NCBI RefSeq assembly: GCF_036884655.1
Contig: NC_088345.1
Coordinates: forward strand, 32,788,501-32,852,500
Reading direction: 5' to 3'
DNA: 64,000 nt
Source of the DNA: Musa acuminata AAA Group
Lineage: Eukaryota > Streptophyta > Magnoliopsida > Zingiberales > Musaceae
In this document: piece after piece, positions 20,360-32,037 of the stretch
Numbering within the stretch: the first letter of the stretch is position 1
Layout of the letters: each line of letters opens with the position of its first letter
Notes under the pieces: model-generated
Database searches by the model: none
What the model was told of the DNA's origin: nothing
Seen by the model: only the letters and a program-made list of their open reading frames with translations
Made by a program: the position numbers and the translations under genes

Positions 20360-21678
20360 GCTTGTATAAACATCTGATGTTTTTGATATGACATGTTGTA
20401 AACTCCTTATGTTATTCATGAAGGACTTTGTCTTTATGGTTACCTGATATGCTGTACATATGTTACCCTGATATGGTTATCTTTGTCTGTGTAAGCATAT
20501 TTGCAAACATCTCTTGTTGTTTATCTCGGTTTTTGCACTGAAACTAAAAAGGTTTAAAAGCCTATGCCTTGAAAATATGAAGCAACATACCAATGTAAGT
20601 TGATAAGTCAGCAGTATGACATTGATATGGTAGCTATTGCTAATATGATTGCTATCATGCCATGTATCAAACAAAAATTTGCATCATACGAGCTGATATC
20701 TTACCATGTGATGCAATGCTACACTTGCTGAAATAAAAATCCTGCTATGCAATATGATATAATGCTGCACTTGAAATAATTGTGTTACTACATCAAAATT
20801 ATTCGAATGCTATCACTATTACATGCCTTGACAACACTTGATCAAATAACATGTTGCAAATTATGTGACAAATATTTTTAACCAAATGCATGTAAGAAGT
20901 TTATTTTTCAGGCCTTTAGTTATTATGTGACAAATACTTGAGTTATTACTATCACATGCCTTGACAAACGCTTGATCAAATAACATGTTGCAAATTATGT
21001 GACAAATATTTTTAACCAAATGCATGTAAGAAGTTCATTTTTCGGGTTGTATGCTAAAAATGGGATGTTCCCGTACACTCTTATGAAAACTCCTTGGAAA
21101 ATGACTTTCCTCCGTCAAGCAAAAACAATAAAGTGATATATGTGTCATGACTTCCTTTATATGCTTGATAATGCTATCATGCTTTTTGTTGATGACAAAG
21201 GGGGAGAAAAATATGAATTGATAAACACTATGTCATAGCTGAACTGCCATAATCATATCTATGTCATAGTTACAAATACTTGAGTGATGCCATAAACAAT
21301 GTTATGCCATCCTTGCATCACCAAGAGATATGTGAACATGTACTATAGTTTGCATCATATCTTGATTTGATATTGTGAAGAAAATGCAAACGTACTAGAA
21401 AATCTCAAATGTGAGCATCATGTAAAAAGTCCTTCGTAGCTTTATATGATTACATGATGAATGGTTACAAACACTATCATACAAACTTGATGATGTATGT
21501 CATGCCTTGACATAATTCTTGAAGAGATACATCATGATAGGCATCATGATGGGAGCATTGATAAGTTTAACTGATCTAACTTATCAATACGTCACTTGAA
21601 TTCTTAGGTCTTGAATTCAAGGTTGACTTATCTCAACTATGGCATATAGATAGGGGGAGTTAAGGATAACTCCTTTAT
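20360..21678 (+). other. 3' internal non-coding region (N, copy 1)
   Basis: AT-rich, with no gene. It contains a direct repeat of about 87 bp at 20821-20907 and 20954-21041 ('ACATGCCTTGACAA' to 'TGTAAGAAGTT'). A conserved polypurine-like motif is at 21183-21208, and the sequence ends in the hairpin and polypurine tract before LTR2. Copy 2 is at 27466-28784. Confidence 0.7.
21183..21208 (+). other. Upstream polypurine-like motif (N, copy 1)
   Basis: GATGACAAAGGGGGAGA preceded by TTTTTGTT. The same motif occurs at 28289-28314, 38207-38232, 51422-51447 (minus) and, with changes, 40975-41000 and 63035-63060. It lies 200-530 bp before the 3' LTR in each element. Confidence 0.7.
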
Positions 21679-21745
21679 CAATTGATTGTCATCATCAAAA
21701 AGGGGGAGATTGTTGAATCTCGGATTTTGATGATGAAGTCAATTG
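21679..21745 (+). other. Hairpin bracketing the polypurine tract and LTR2 start
   Basis: Left arm 21679-21700 (CAATTGA, then TCATCATCAAAA) pairs with right arm 21725-21745 (TTTTGATGATGA, then TCAATTG). The stem is 12 bp, a small internal loop, then 7 bp. The 24-base loop holds AGGGGGAGAT and the first 14 bases of the LTR. The same structure is at 28785-28851 before LTR3. Confidence 0.8.
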
Positions 21746-23963
21746 TCATTTGTTATCTAATCTATGTGTTGAGATAAGTGTGCAGGATTAACTACGATGA
21801 GAGTAAGACAAGCAGCAGGAGTTGCGCCGGAGTCAAGATCATGATCACGTTGGGAGTTCGAGAGTTCGACGGAAGTTCGGACGGTCGTCGGAGGTTCAGA
21901 GAGAACAGATCCGAGAAGTCTAGAAGCTTGCCAAGCGAAGCTCGTCGGAACTCGCCAAGTGGATCGTCGCAAAGTCCAGGAGTATGCCGGATGTCCGCAG
22001 AAGGATCACCGAGGGTTATCGGTTGATCGACGGAAGTTGGCAGGAAACTCGCCGGAAGAAGCGATTGACGCATCGGAGCAAGCTGCAGAAGTTGTCTTAG
22101 AGATAATCGTAGTTAGCACGATGATTAAGCATGAAAATGGGAGGTGATCCCATTAGCTTAATCTTGGGGCAATTGGGCCCCTGAAAAGATTCAAAGTGGG
22201 TCGAATGGAGTGAACCATTCGGACCCTGATTGCACCAGGAGGTGCAACCGCCCCAGCCAGGAGGTGCAACCGCCTGGGCTGTGGGGTTGAGAGGTGCAAC
22301 CGCCCCAGCCAGGAGGTGCAACCGCCTGGGCTGTGGGGCTGGGAGGTGCAACCGCCCCAGCCAAGAGGTTGCACCGCCAGAGCTCAAGTTCCGAGCTCTG
22401 CCAGGCGATGCAACCACCAAGCTCAGTCTTCGAGCTTTGGCAGAGAGGTGCATCAGCCTGAGCTCAGTCTCGAGCTCTGCCAGGTGATGCATTCACCAAG
22501 CTCAGTCTTCGAGCTCTGGCAGAGAGGTGGATCAGCCTGAGCTCAGCTTGGAGCTCTGCCAGGTGATGCAACCACCGAGCTCTGTTTCGAGCTCTGCCAG
22601 GTGATGCAATCACCAAGCTCAGTCTTCGAGCTCTGCCAGGTGATGCAACCATCGAGCTCAGTCTTCGAGCTCTGGCAGAGAGGAGCAATCGGCAGAGCTC
22701 AGTCTTCGAGCTCTGCCAGGCGGTGCCACCTCTCCAGTCGAGAGGTGCAACCGCCTGATCCCAGAAATTCTGGGATTTGATCGATTTGATCGTTTTGAGC
22801 TCGAATTTTGAATTGGGTTGGGGCCTATAAATACCCCACCCATTCAGCACTGAAAAGATACAGACCCATACCGAAATTGTGATCTTTTCTGTGATTCTAA
22901 AGAGCTCAAAAGTGTTGTAAAGCCTTTAAGTCTCCTCCTTCTGTTCTTCAAGTTTTCAATTGTAAAGTGAGGAGAGAAAGGTCTGTAAAGGTTGTCTCCT
23001 AAGCCTGTCAAAAGGAGAGAAACTGTAAGAGGGAAGTTTGGCCTTCGCCCATTGAAGGAAGGCACCTAGTTGACGTCGGCAACCTCATCGGTGGAGGAAG
23101 CCAAAAGTGGAGTAGGTCAAGGCTGACCGAACCACTCTAAATCTCTGGTTTGCGTTTATTTTCGAGCACTTTATCATTACTGCAAACCTCCCTCATCACT
23201 ACTGCTCTCTGCGCTTTCACGAACAAGATCTAAGTGCTGTTCTTCCAAATCTGCATTCAGACGTAAACTCGTATTTTCATACATTACAGTTTACGTTTAC
23301 GTTTGATTCTGTAGAACTGTTTTCCGTGCTTTTACGAATGAGCTTCCTTGCAGTTTACGCTTACATTTTAATCCTATTAATAACTGCAATCTGTCCTCTA
23401 CGATTTTACGAACGAGTTTCAACATTCAGACGTAAAACGGCTTTCTTCGCTCAATCATCAGATTTCAGTTCACGTTTACGTCTTAGTTTCAACTGCATAC
23501 TGCCTTCTGCGAGTATACAAACGAGTTTCAAAGTTTAGACGTAAATCTGCGTCTAACTGCGTTTAGACGTAAATCTGCGTTTAGACGTAAAACTGCGTTT
23601 AGACGTAAAACTGCGTTTAGACGTAAAACTACGTTTAGACGTAAATCTGCGTTTAGACGTAAAACTACATTTAGACGTAAAACTGCGTTTAGACGTAAAT
23701 TTGCGTTTAGACGTAAATCTGCATTTAGACGTAAATCTGAGCTTAGACGCAAAACTGCGCTTAGACGCAATCTGCGCTTAGACGCAAAACTGCGCTTAGA
23801 CGCAATCTGCGCTTAGACGCAAACTGCACTTAGATACAAACTGAGAATTTGCTTTTGCATCATAATAGTTTTTGAACAAACGCAGCTTTTGGTTTTTAAT
23901 CGTTATAAGATTTCCGCTGCACTAATTCACCCCCCCCCCCTCTTAGTGCTCTCGATCCTAACA
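21711..23963 (+). repeat. LTR2 of array N (shared by both units)
   Basis: 2253 bp. It shares the LTR3 base at all four LTR1-specific sites and has private T at 23312 and 23339. It serves as 3' LTR of unit 1 and 5' LTR of unit 2. Confidence 0.93.
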
Positions 23964-23965
23964 AT

Positions 23966-23977
23966 TGGTATCAGAGC
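23966..23977 (+). other. Primer binding site, tRNA-iMet (N, copy 2)
   Basis: TGGTATCAGAGC two bases after LTR2, as in copy 1. Confidence 0.9.
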
Positions 23978-24013
23978 AAGGTTAACTCTCTAAAGGATTA
24001 AAACCCAAGAGAG

Positions 24014-25597
24014 ATGGCATACGCCGGAAACCAAGAGGGGCATTCGATTACACGTCCACCCATGTTCAGTGGAACGGACTACACTTACTGGAAGACCCGA
24101 ATGAGGATCTTTCTTATTTCTATGGATTTTGAACTGTGGAACCTTGTTGAAAATGGATTTTCAAAATCTTCTCTTCCAATGATCGATTGGAACGATTTGG
24201 AGAAGAAGGCTTTCGCTCTTAATGCAAAGGCTATGAATGCCTTATTTTGCGCTCTTGATAAAAACGAGTTTAATCGTGTTTCAACTTGCGAAACTGCTTT
24301 TGATATTTGGCACACACTTGAAGTGACCCACGAGGGCACAAGTAGAGTGAAAGAGTCAAAAATCAATCTATTGCTGCATTCTTTTGAACTTTTCCGAATG
24401 AAACCGAGTGAAACCATTGGCGACATGTTTACCCGTTTCACGGATGTCGTCAACGGTCTAAAAGGACTCGGAAAGAGCTTTTCGGATTTTGAGCTTGTTA
24501 ATAAGATACTAAGATCCCTTCCTAAGAGTTGGGATCCTAAAGTCACCGCCATTCAAGAGGCAAAAGATCTGCAAAATTTCCCTCTTGAAGAACTAATCGG
24601 GTCATTAATGACCTACGAAATGACCTGCAAAGCTCATGAAGAGCAAGAAGACATCCTTCCAAAGAACAGGAAGGATATGGCACTTAAAACTTCTGAATGC
24701 CACTTGAGAGAAAACTCAAGTGATGAGGATTGTGACGATGACTTGGCACTTTTGACAAGAAAGTTTAAAAAATTCTTCAAAAGAAACAAGTTTAAAAACG
24801 ATGTGAAAAATAAACTTGAACCTAAGAAGGACCAAGTGATCTGCTATGAATGTAAAAAGCCGGGACATTACAAAAGTGATTGTCCCCAAGTCAAGAAAAG
24901 AACAACAAAGAAGAAGGCGCTCCAAGCAACATGGGATGATTCGAGCGCATCCGAGGAAGAAGAATCCAACACCGAGCAAGTTGCTCATTACGCCTTTATG
25001 GCCATCGAAGAGGAGGTAACGGATTTATTAGATGCTGATTTATCTTTCGATGAATTATTAAATGCCTTCCATGATTTATTTAATGAATGCAAAGTTATAA
25101 ATAGAAAATACAAGTTGCTAAAAAGAGTACATGATAATCTTACTTGTGAGTTTGATAAGTTAAAAGTCGAACATCATGATAGTTTAAACTCATGTATCAA
25201 ATGTCATGATTTAGAAACTATACAAAAAGAAAACTTGCTGCTTAAGGACACCTTGAAGAAATTCGAGGTTGGTAGCAAGTCATTAAACATGATCCTTACA
25301 AACAAGGGTCATGCTCCCAAAAGAAGTGGGATTGGATTTGTGAGGAGTCCTCACCTAAATCCAACTACCTTTGTAAAAGGCCCCATCTTACACGTTCAAC
25401 ACCAAACCAAGTGCAACTTTTGTTGCAAGTCTGGACACAAGACACATTGTTGTCCATTCAAGAAAATAAGTCCAAACAAATTAATTTGGGTTCCTAAAGG
25501 AACCATGATAAACTCTATGCAACATGATAGAAAATGTAGATCTATTTATGAGGCACCCAAAAGCAAATGGGTTCCTAAAGATCATCCGTTCCTATAA
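24014..25597 (+). CDS. Gag of non-autonomous Sirevirus-type element (N, copy 2)
   Basis: 527 residues, identical in protein sequence to the copy at 16908, with the same two CCHC knuckles and TAA stop. Identity over the full length argues that the duplication is recent. Confidence 0.92.
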   Translation: MAYAGNQEGHSITRPPMFSGTDYTYWKTRMRIFLISMDFELWNLVENGFSKSSLPMIDWNDLEKKAFALNAKAMNALFCALDKNEFNRVSTCETAFDIWHTLEVTHEGTSRVKESKINLLLHSFELFRMKPSETIGDMFTRFTDVVNGLKGLGKSFSDFELVNKILRSLPKSWDPKVTAIQEAKDLQNFPLEELIGSLMTYEMTCKAHEEQEDILPKNRKDMALKTSECHLRENSSDEDCDDDLALLTRKFKKFFKRNKFKNDVKNKLEPKKDQVICYECKKPGHYKSDCPQVKKRTTKKKALQATWDDSSASEEEESNTEQVAHYAFMAIEEEVTDLLDADLSFDELLNAFHDLFNECKVINRKYKLLKRVHDNLTCEFDKLKVEHHDSLNSCIKCHDLETIQKENLLLKDTLKKFEVGSKSLNMILTNKGHAPKRSGIGFVRSPHLNPTTFVKGPILHVQHQTKCNFCCKSGHKTHCCPFKKISPNKLIWVPKGTMINSMQHDRKCRSIYEAPKSKWVPKDHPFL

Positions 25598-26349
25598 AAA
25601 ACATTGAAAGTCTAGGCCGGAGCAAGAAATAATGTTCTGCTCCTTGACTCTCAATGATCATAAAATCAAAAAGGAACTCGCAACGCTTAAGTAACAAGTG
25701 GAAGCTATGAAATCACAAATACGATACAATTAGAAACATATGATATCCAAATTCACATACCCCTGATCTTCAAAACCTGTTCATCTACGAATTAATTCTT
25801 GTAGAAACTAAACATGTCATAAAAGGGACACCAAACAAACATTCGTATGCACGTTAAAAGATCTATCTTACAAAGAGCTTCTTTCTTAAATAAAAACTCA
25901 TACGAAATCATGTAACAAACATCAATTGCTCTGAAACTCTCCTCAAGGCAAAGGCTCCCTAAATCAAAACATCCTAAGTGCTCACCTGCTGCAGGCGGTG
26001 GCACCTCTCCAGCTGGCGGTTGCACCTCCAGCCATCACGGGTTGCCAGAGGTTGCACCGCTCCAGCCAGAGGTGCAACCGCCAGCAGCTCTGCCCTCTAA
26101 AATCACGCTAGGGCCGGCTAAGGAACCGACCCCAACTCACCCCCATTCCCTCCTCTACTCTTCCAAGACTCCTCCACTCCCACTTCACTCCTCTAAGCCT
26201 TCCAAATACCTCCCATTTCGGAGCAAAACATCAAGAATCCTTCCTTCTCTTGAAGATTTCACAAAGGTACTCTCTAAGAAGCTCTTAAAATTCTGTTTTG
26301 TTCTTCATTTACTTTAGCTCATCATCATCCCTCTAAAACAGCAGTAGTA

Positions 26350-27465
26350 ATGGGATCTAGAAGATCCTCAAGGGACAAGGGAAAGAGGAGAGTAGTAGAA
26401 GAGTTTGATCTCACTCTTTTTGATTCCAAAAACCATGCTGAAAAATTTCTCTCCTTCGAACTAAGAAGCATTAATAAGGGAAAATATGTAGATCTGAATG
26501 AACTAAGAGATGTAGAGACTATCCATTGGTTTGCAAACCTTAATCTACTTCCCATTTTGCAGATCAACGAACCCATTTATCCTAGACTGGTTAGATTGTT
26601 TTATAACAACATGCAAAAAGATGATGAAGAAAGGATATCAACCTATCTCTTAGGACAACACATTTCAATCACTGATAGATTCATTTGTGATATGATAGGT
26701 ATTCCCATGAAAAGCATAGGACTTTACTTCAGAGGATCATGGGATGAAAAAACTATTGAAACATCCTACGTTGAAGCCTTAGGAACAATCCTTGCCAATC
26801 CTAACGTAGAATCTATTCCTAAAAGTTGTGAACATCTAATGCCCTTTAACACTAAGATACTTCATCATATCATGACTAGTATAATTCTTCCTAAGCAATA
26901 CCATCATGATGAAGTGAGTCAATTGGAATTAGGAATTATGTACCTAATTATGAAAGAACGTGACATTTGTCTTGGCTATCTGATCCAACAAAATATGTTG
27001 GAATTATCTACGAAAGATATGATGCTCCCATATGGTGGAATTATTACTAGAATAATGAAAGCTTACGACATTCAAATACCACTAGAAGAAGAAGTAATGA
27101 AATCAGATAGATACAGCATAATAAACAAAAATCTACTTCACCGACTAAGATGTCACTATAGAAACGGCAACTGGGTTAGAATGCCTAGAAGAACTAATCC
27201 CCCTGAACCTGAACCTGAACCAGAGCCGGAAACCCCAGTCTTTAGGAGTACCCACTCTCCTCCAATCTGTCCCTTTGAGGAAACACATCCGGTTGAGCAA
27301 ACTCACACATCATCCATCGAAGATATCGGGATTCGGATGGACCGATTTGAGCAACGACAAGAACGGCTTGAACTTCGACAAGATCAAATCCTAACCGAGC
27401 TACAACAAATCCATCGACAATTTGACTCTTTATTTAGGCACTTTAATCTTCCACCTCATGAATAA
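26350..27465 (+). CDS. aORF: 371-residue plant transposon-like protein (N, copy 2)
   Basis: Identical in protein sequence to the copy at 19244, with the same leader and GC-rich words upstream (25993-26084). Function unknown. Confidence 0.8.
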   Translation: MGSRRSSRDKGKRRVVEEFDLTLFDSKNHAEKFLSFELRSINKGKYVDLNELRDVETIHWFANLNLLPILQINEPIYPRLVRLFYNNMQKDDEERISTYLLGQHISITDRFICDMIGIPMKSIGLYFRGSWDEKTIETSYVEALGTILANPNVESIPKSCEHLMPFNTKILHHIMTSIILPKQYHHDEVSQLELGIMYLIMKERDICLGYLIQQNMLELSTKDMMLPYGGIITRIMKAYDIQIPLEEEVMKSDRYSIINKNLLHRLRCHYRNGNWVRMPRRTNPPEPEPEPEPETPVFRSTHSPPICPFEETHPVEQTHTSSIEDIGIRMDRFEQRQERLELRQDQILTELQQIHRQFDSLFRHFNLPPHE

Positions 27466-28784
27466 GCTTGTATAAACATCTGATGTTTTTGATATGACAT
27501 GTTGTAAACTCCTTATGTTATTCATGAAGGACTTTGTCTTTATGGTTACCTGATATGCTGTACATATGTTACCCTGATATGGTTATCTTTGTCTGTGTAA
27601 GCATATTTGCAAACATCTCTTGTTGTTTATCTCGGTTTTTGCACTGAAACTAAAAAGGTTTAAAAGCCTATGCCTTGAAAATATGAAGCAACATACCAAT
27701 GTAAGTTGATAAGTCAGCAGTATGACATTGATATGGTAGCTATTGCTAATATGATTGCTATCATGCCATGTATCAAACAAAAATTTGCATCATACGAGCT
27801 GATATCTTACCATGTGATGCAATGCTACACTTGCTGAAATAAAAATCCTGCTATGCAATATGATATAATGCTGCACTTGAAATAATTGTGTTACTACATC
27901 AAAATTATTCGAATGCTATCACTATTACATGCCTTGACAACACTTGATCAAATAACATGTTGCAAATTATGTGACAAATATTTTTAACCAAATGCATGTA
28001 AGAAGTTTATTTTTCAGGCCTTTAGTTATTATGTGACAAATACTTGAGTTATTACTATCACATGCCTTGACAAACGCTTGATCAAATAACATGTTGCAAA
28101 TTATGTGACAAATATTTTTAACCAAATGCATGTAAGAAGTTCATTTTTCGGGTTGTATGCTAAAAATGGGATGTTCCCGTACACTCTTATGAAAACTCCT
28201 TGGAAAATGACTTTCCTCCGTCAAGCAAAAACAATAAAGTGATATATGTGTCATGACTTCCTTTATATGCTTGATAATGCTATCATGCTTTTTGTTGATG
28301 ACAAAGGGGGAGAAAAATATGAATTGATAAACACTATGTCATAGCTGAACTGCCATAATCATATCTATGTCATAGTTACAAATACTTGAGTGATGCCATA
28401 AACAATGTTATGCCATCCTTGCATCACCAAGAGATATGTGAACATGTACTATAGTTTGCATCATATCTTGATTTGATATTGTGAAGAAAATGCAAACGTA
28501 CTAGAAAATCTCAAATGTGAGCATCATGTAAAAAGTCCTTCGTAGCTTTATATGATTATATGATGAATGGTTACAAACACTATCATACAAACTTGATGAT
28601 GTATGTCATGCCTTGACATAATTCTTGAAGAGATACATCATGATAGGCATCATGATGGGAGCATTGATAAGTTTAACTGATCTAACTTATCAATACGTCA
28701 CTTGAATTCTTAGGTCTTGAATTCAAGGTTGACTTATCTCAACTATGGCATATAGATAGGGGGAGTTAAGGATAACTCCTTTAT

Positions 28785-28851
28785 CAATTGATTGTCATCA
28801 TCAAAAAGGGGGAGATTGTTGAATCTCGGATTTTGATGATGAAGTCAATTG
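28785..28851 (+). other. Hairpin bracketing the polypurine tract and LTR3 start
   Basis: Same arms and loop as at 21679-21745. Confidence 0.8.
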
Positions 28852-31069
28852 TCATTTGTTATCTAATCTATGTGTTGAGATAAGTGTGCAGGATTAACTA
28901 CGATGAGAGTAAGACAAGCAGCAGGAGTTGCGCCGGAGTCAAGATCATGATCACGTTGGGAGTTCGAGAGTTCGACGGAAGTTCGGACGGTCGTCGGAGG
29001 TTCAGAGAGAACAGATCCGAGAAGTCTAGAAGCTTGCCAAGCGAAGCTCGTCGGAACTCGCCAAGTGGATCGTCGCAAAGTCCAGGAGTATGCCGGATGT
29101 CCGCAGAAGGATCACCGAGGGTTATCGGTTGATCGACGGAAGTTGGCAGGAAACTCGCCGGAAGAAGCGATTGACGCATCGGAGCAAGCTGCAGAAGTTG
29201 TCTTAGAGATAATCGTAGTTAGCACGATGATTAAGCATGAAAATGGGAGGTGATCCCATTAGCTTAATCTTGGGGCAATTGGGCCCCTGAAAAGATTCAA
29301 AGTGGGTCGAATGGAGTGAACCATTCGGACCCTGATTGCACCAGGAGGTGCAACCGCCCCAGCCAGGAGGTGCAACCGCCTGGGCTGTGGGGTTGAGAGG
29401 TGCAACCGCCCCAGCCAGGAGGTGCAACCGCCTGGGCTGTGGGGCTGGGAGGTGCAACCGCCCCAGCCAAGAGGTTGCACCGCCAGAGCTCAAGTTCCGA
29501 GCTCTGCCAGGCGATGCAACCACCAAGCTCAGTCTTCGAGCTTTGGCAGAGAGGTGCATCAGCCTGAGCTCAGTCTCGAGCTCTGCCAGGTGATGCATTC
29601 ACCAAGCTCAGTCTTCGAGCTCTGGCAGAGAGGTGGATCAGCCTGAGCTCAGCTTGGAGCTCTGCCAGGTGATGCAACCACCGAGCTCTGTTTCGAGCTC
29701 TGCCAGGTGATGCAATCACCAAGCTCAGTCTTCGAGCTCTGCCAGGTGATGCAACCATCGAGCTCAGTCTTCGAGCTCTGGCAGAGAGGAGCAATCGGCA
29801 GAGCTCAGTCTTCGAGCTCTGCCAGGCGGTGCCACCTCTCCAGTCGAGAGGTGCAACCGCCTGATCCCAGAAATTCTGGGATTTGATCGATTTGATCGTT
29901 TTGAGCTCGAATTTTGAATTGGGTTGGGGCCTATAAATACCCCACCCATTCAGCACTGAAAAGATACAGACCCATACCGAAATTGTGATCTTTTCTGTGA
30001 TTCTAAAGAGCTCAAAAGTGTTGTAAAGCCTTTAAGTCTCCTCCTTCTGTTCTTCAAGTTTTCAATTGTAAAGTGAGGAGAGAAAGGTCTGTAAAGGTTG
30101 TCTCCTAAGCCTGTCAAAAGGAGAGAAACTGTAAGAGGGAAGTTTGGCCTTCGCCCATTGAAGGAAGGCACCTAGTTGACGTCGGCAACCTCATCGGTGG
30201 AGGAAGCCAAAAGTGGAGTAGGTCAAGGCTGACCGAACCACTCTAAATCTCTGGTTTGCGTTTATTTTCGAGCACTTTATCATTACTGCAAACCTCCCTC
30301 ATCACTACTGCTCTCTGCGCTTTCACGAACAAGATCTAAGTGCTGTTCTTCCAAATCTGCATTCAGACGTAAACTCGTATTTTCATACATTACAGTTTAC
30401 GTTTACGTTTGATTCTGCAGAACTGTTTTCCGTGCTTTTACGAACGAGCTTCCTTGCAGTTTACGCTTACATTTTAATCCTATTAATAACTGCAATCTGT
30501 CCTCTACGATTTTACGAACGAGTTTCAACATTCAGACGTAAAACGGCTTTCTTCGCTCAATCATCAGATTTCAGTTCACGTTTACGTCTTAGTTTCAACT
30601 GCATACTGCCTTCTGCGAGTATACAAACGAGTTTCAAAGTTTAGACGTAAATCTGCGTCTAACTGCGTTTAGACGTAAATCTGCGTTTAGACGTAAAACT
30701 GCGTTTAGACGTAAAACTGCGTTTAGACGTAAAACTACGTTTAGACGTAAATCTGCGTTTAGACGTAAAACTACATTTAGACGTAAAACTGCGTTTAGAC
30801 GTAAATTTGCGTTTAGACGTAAATCTGCATTTAGACGTAAATCTGAGCTTAGACGCAAAACTGCGCTTAGACGCAATCTGCGCTTAGACGCAAAACTGCG
30901 CTTAGACGCAATCTGCGCTTAGACGCAAACTGCACTTAGATACAAACTGAGAATTTGCTTTTGCATCATAATAGTTTTTGAACAAACGCAGCTTTTGGTT
31001 TTTAATCGTTATAAGATTTCCGCTGCACTAATTCACCCCCCCCCCCTCTTAGTGCTCTCGATCCTAACA
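28817..31069 (+). repeat. LTR3 of array N
   Basis: 2253 bp; the 3'-most LTR. It ends CCTAACA, followed by the ATTTT duplication at 31070-31074 and then old element A sequence. Confidence 0.93.
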
Positions 31070-31074
31070 ATTTT
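31070..31074 (+). repeat. Target-site duplication ATTTT, right copy (array N)
   Basis: Matches 14599-14603. Confidence 0.85.
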
Positions 31075-31150
31075 TTCTCGATTGGATCCTAACAGTTGGA
31101 CTCGATCCTAATAGTTGGTATCATAGCCAAGTTTTTCTCGATTGAATTAA
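31075..31150 (+). other. Element A: end of 5' LTR and decayed primer site
   Basis: 'GATTGGATCCTAACA' then 'CTCGATCCTAATA' (a short duplication of the LTR end) followed by TTGGTATCATAGCC, a primer site with one change from the tRNA-iMet match. This continues the LTR fragment that ends at 14603. Confidence 0.65.
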
Positions 31151-31159
31151 CATCCAAGA

Positions 31160-32037
31160 GAGATAACTTTTTTTTGCAATCAAGAGAGTCATTCTATCAC
31201 ACGTCCTCCCATGTTCAATAGAACGGATTACACATATTGGAAAACAAGTATAAGGATTTTCTTGATTTTTATGGATTTCGAGTTATGGAATATCATTAAA
31301 AACAGATTTCAAAAGTCTTCTCTTCCAATGAATGAATAGAATGATTTGGAGAAGAATATTTTCTCTTTGAATGCCAAAGCTATGAATATTTTATTTTATG
31401 CTTTGGATAAAAATGAATTCAATCGAGTTCTATTTACGAAACTGCGCATGACATTTGACACACTCTTGAAATCACACACGAAGACACTAGTAGAGTTAAA
31501 TATTCGAAAATTAATCTTTTGATGTATAGTTTTGAATTGTTTCGAATAGAACCAAGCGAGACCATTAAAGATATGTACACCCATTTTATGGATATCGTAA
31601 ATGGTCTAAAAACACTTGGTAAATTTTTTTCTAATTTTGAACTTGTTAACAAGATATTAAGATCCCTTCCAAAAAGTTATGATCCTAAAGTTACAGTAAT
31701 ACAAGAAGCAAATGACTTAAATAACTTTCCACTTGAAGAATTTATTGGGTCTTTAATGACTTGTATTGAATATGATGAACATGAGAACTATCTTCCAAAG
31801 AACATGAAGGATTTAACACTTCGAGATAAGTGACTTAACCAACAAAGAAAAAGATGAGGAGCAAACCAACAAAGAAAAAGAAAAAGAAAGCACTCAAGGT
31901 GACTTGGGATGAAACGAGTATATACGAAGACGAGGAGTAAATCGACAAAGAAGATGTCGCAAACTATGCCTTAGTGGCTTTCCATAACGAGGTGCGTGAC
32001 TTAACCAAAACCCCTTTACTTTACTATGAAATTACTT
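31160..32037 (+). pseudogene. Element A gag remnant
   Basis: Across frames it reads RPPMFNRTDYTYWKT, FMDFELWN, NAKAMNILFYALDKNEFNRV, ILRSLPKSYDPKVTVIQEA, LEEFIGSLMTC. It is clearly homologous to the Gag of N but has a lost start codon, several frameshifts and stops, and no zinc knuckle. The longest surviving piece is 31519-31833 (104 codons). No pol follows. Confidence 0.85.

Larger units (their letters stand above)
14604..31069 (+). mobile_element. Array N: non-autonomous Sirevirus-type Ty1/copia element in tandem (three LTRs, two internal regions)
   Basis: The order is LTR1, gag, aORF, LTR2, gag, aORF, LTR3 with repeat periods of 7107 and 7106 bp. The internal regions are nearly identical: gag and aORF proteins are the same in both, and I noticed one base difference (C versus T in TTATATGATTA, about 21452/28559). 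No protease, integrase, RT or RNase H sequence is present. The array has one 5-bp target-site duplication (ATTTT) outside LTR1 and LTR3. That fits a single insertion followed by unequal recombination between LTRs. Confidence 0.92.

Noticed and set aside
14604..31069. Array N as a satellite DNA array
   Set aside because: The unit is a full retrotransposon with primer site, polypurine tract, TG/CA ends and a target-site duplication; two and a bit units is too few for a satellite.
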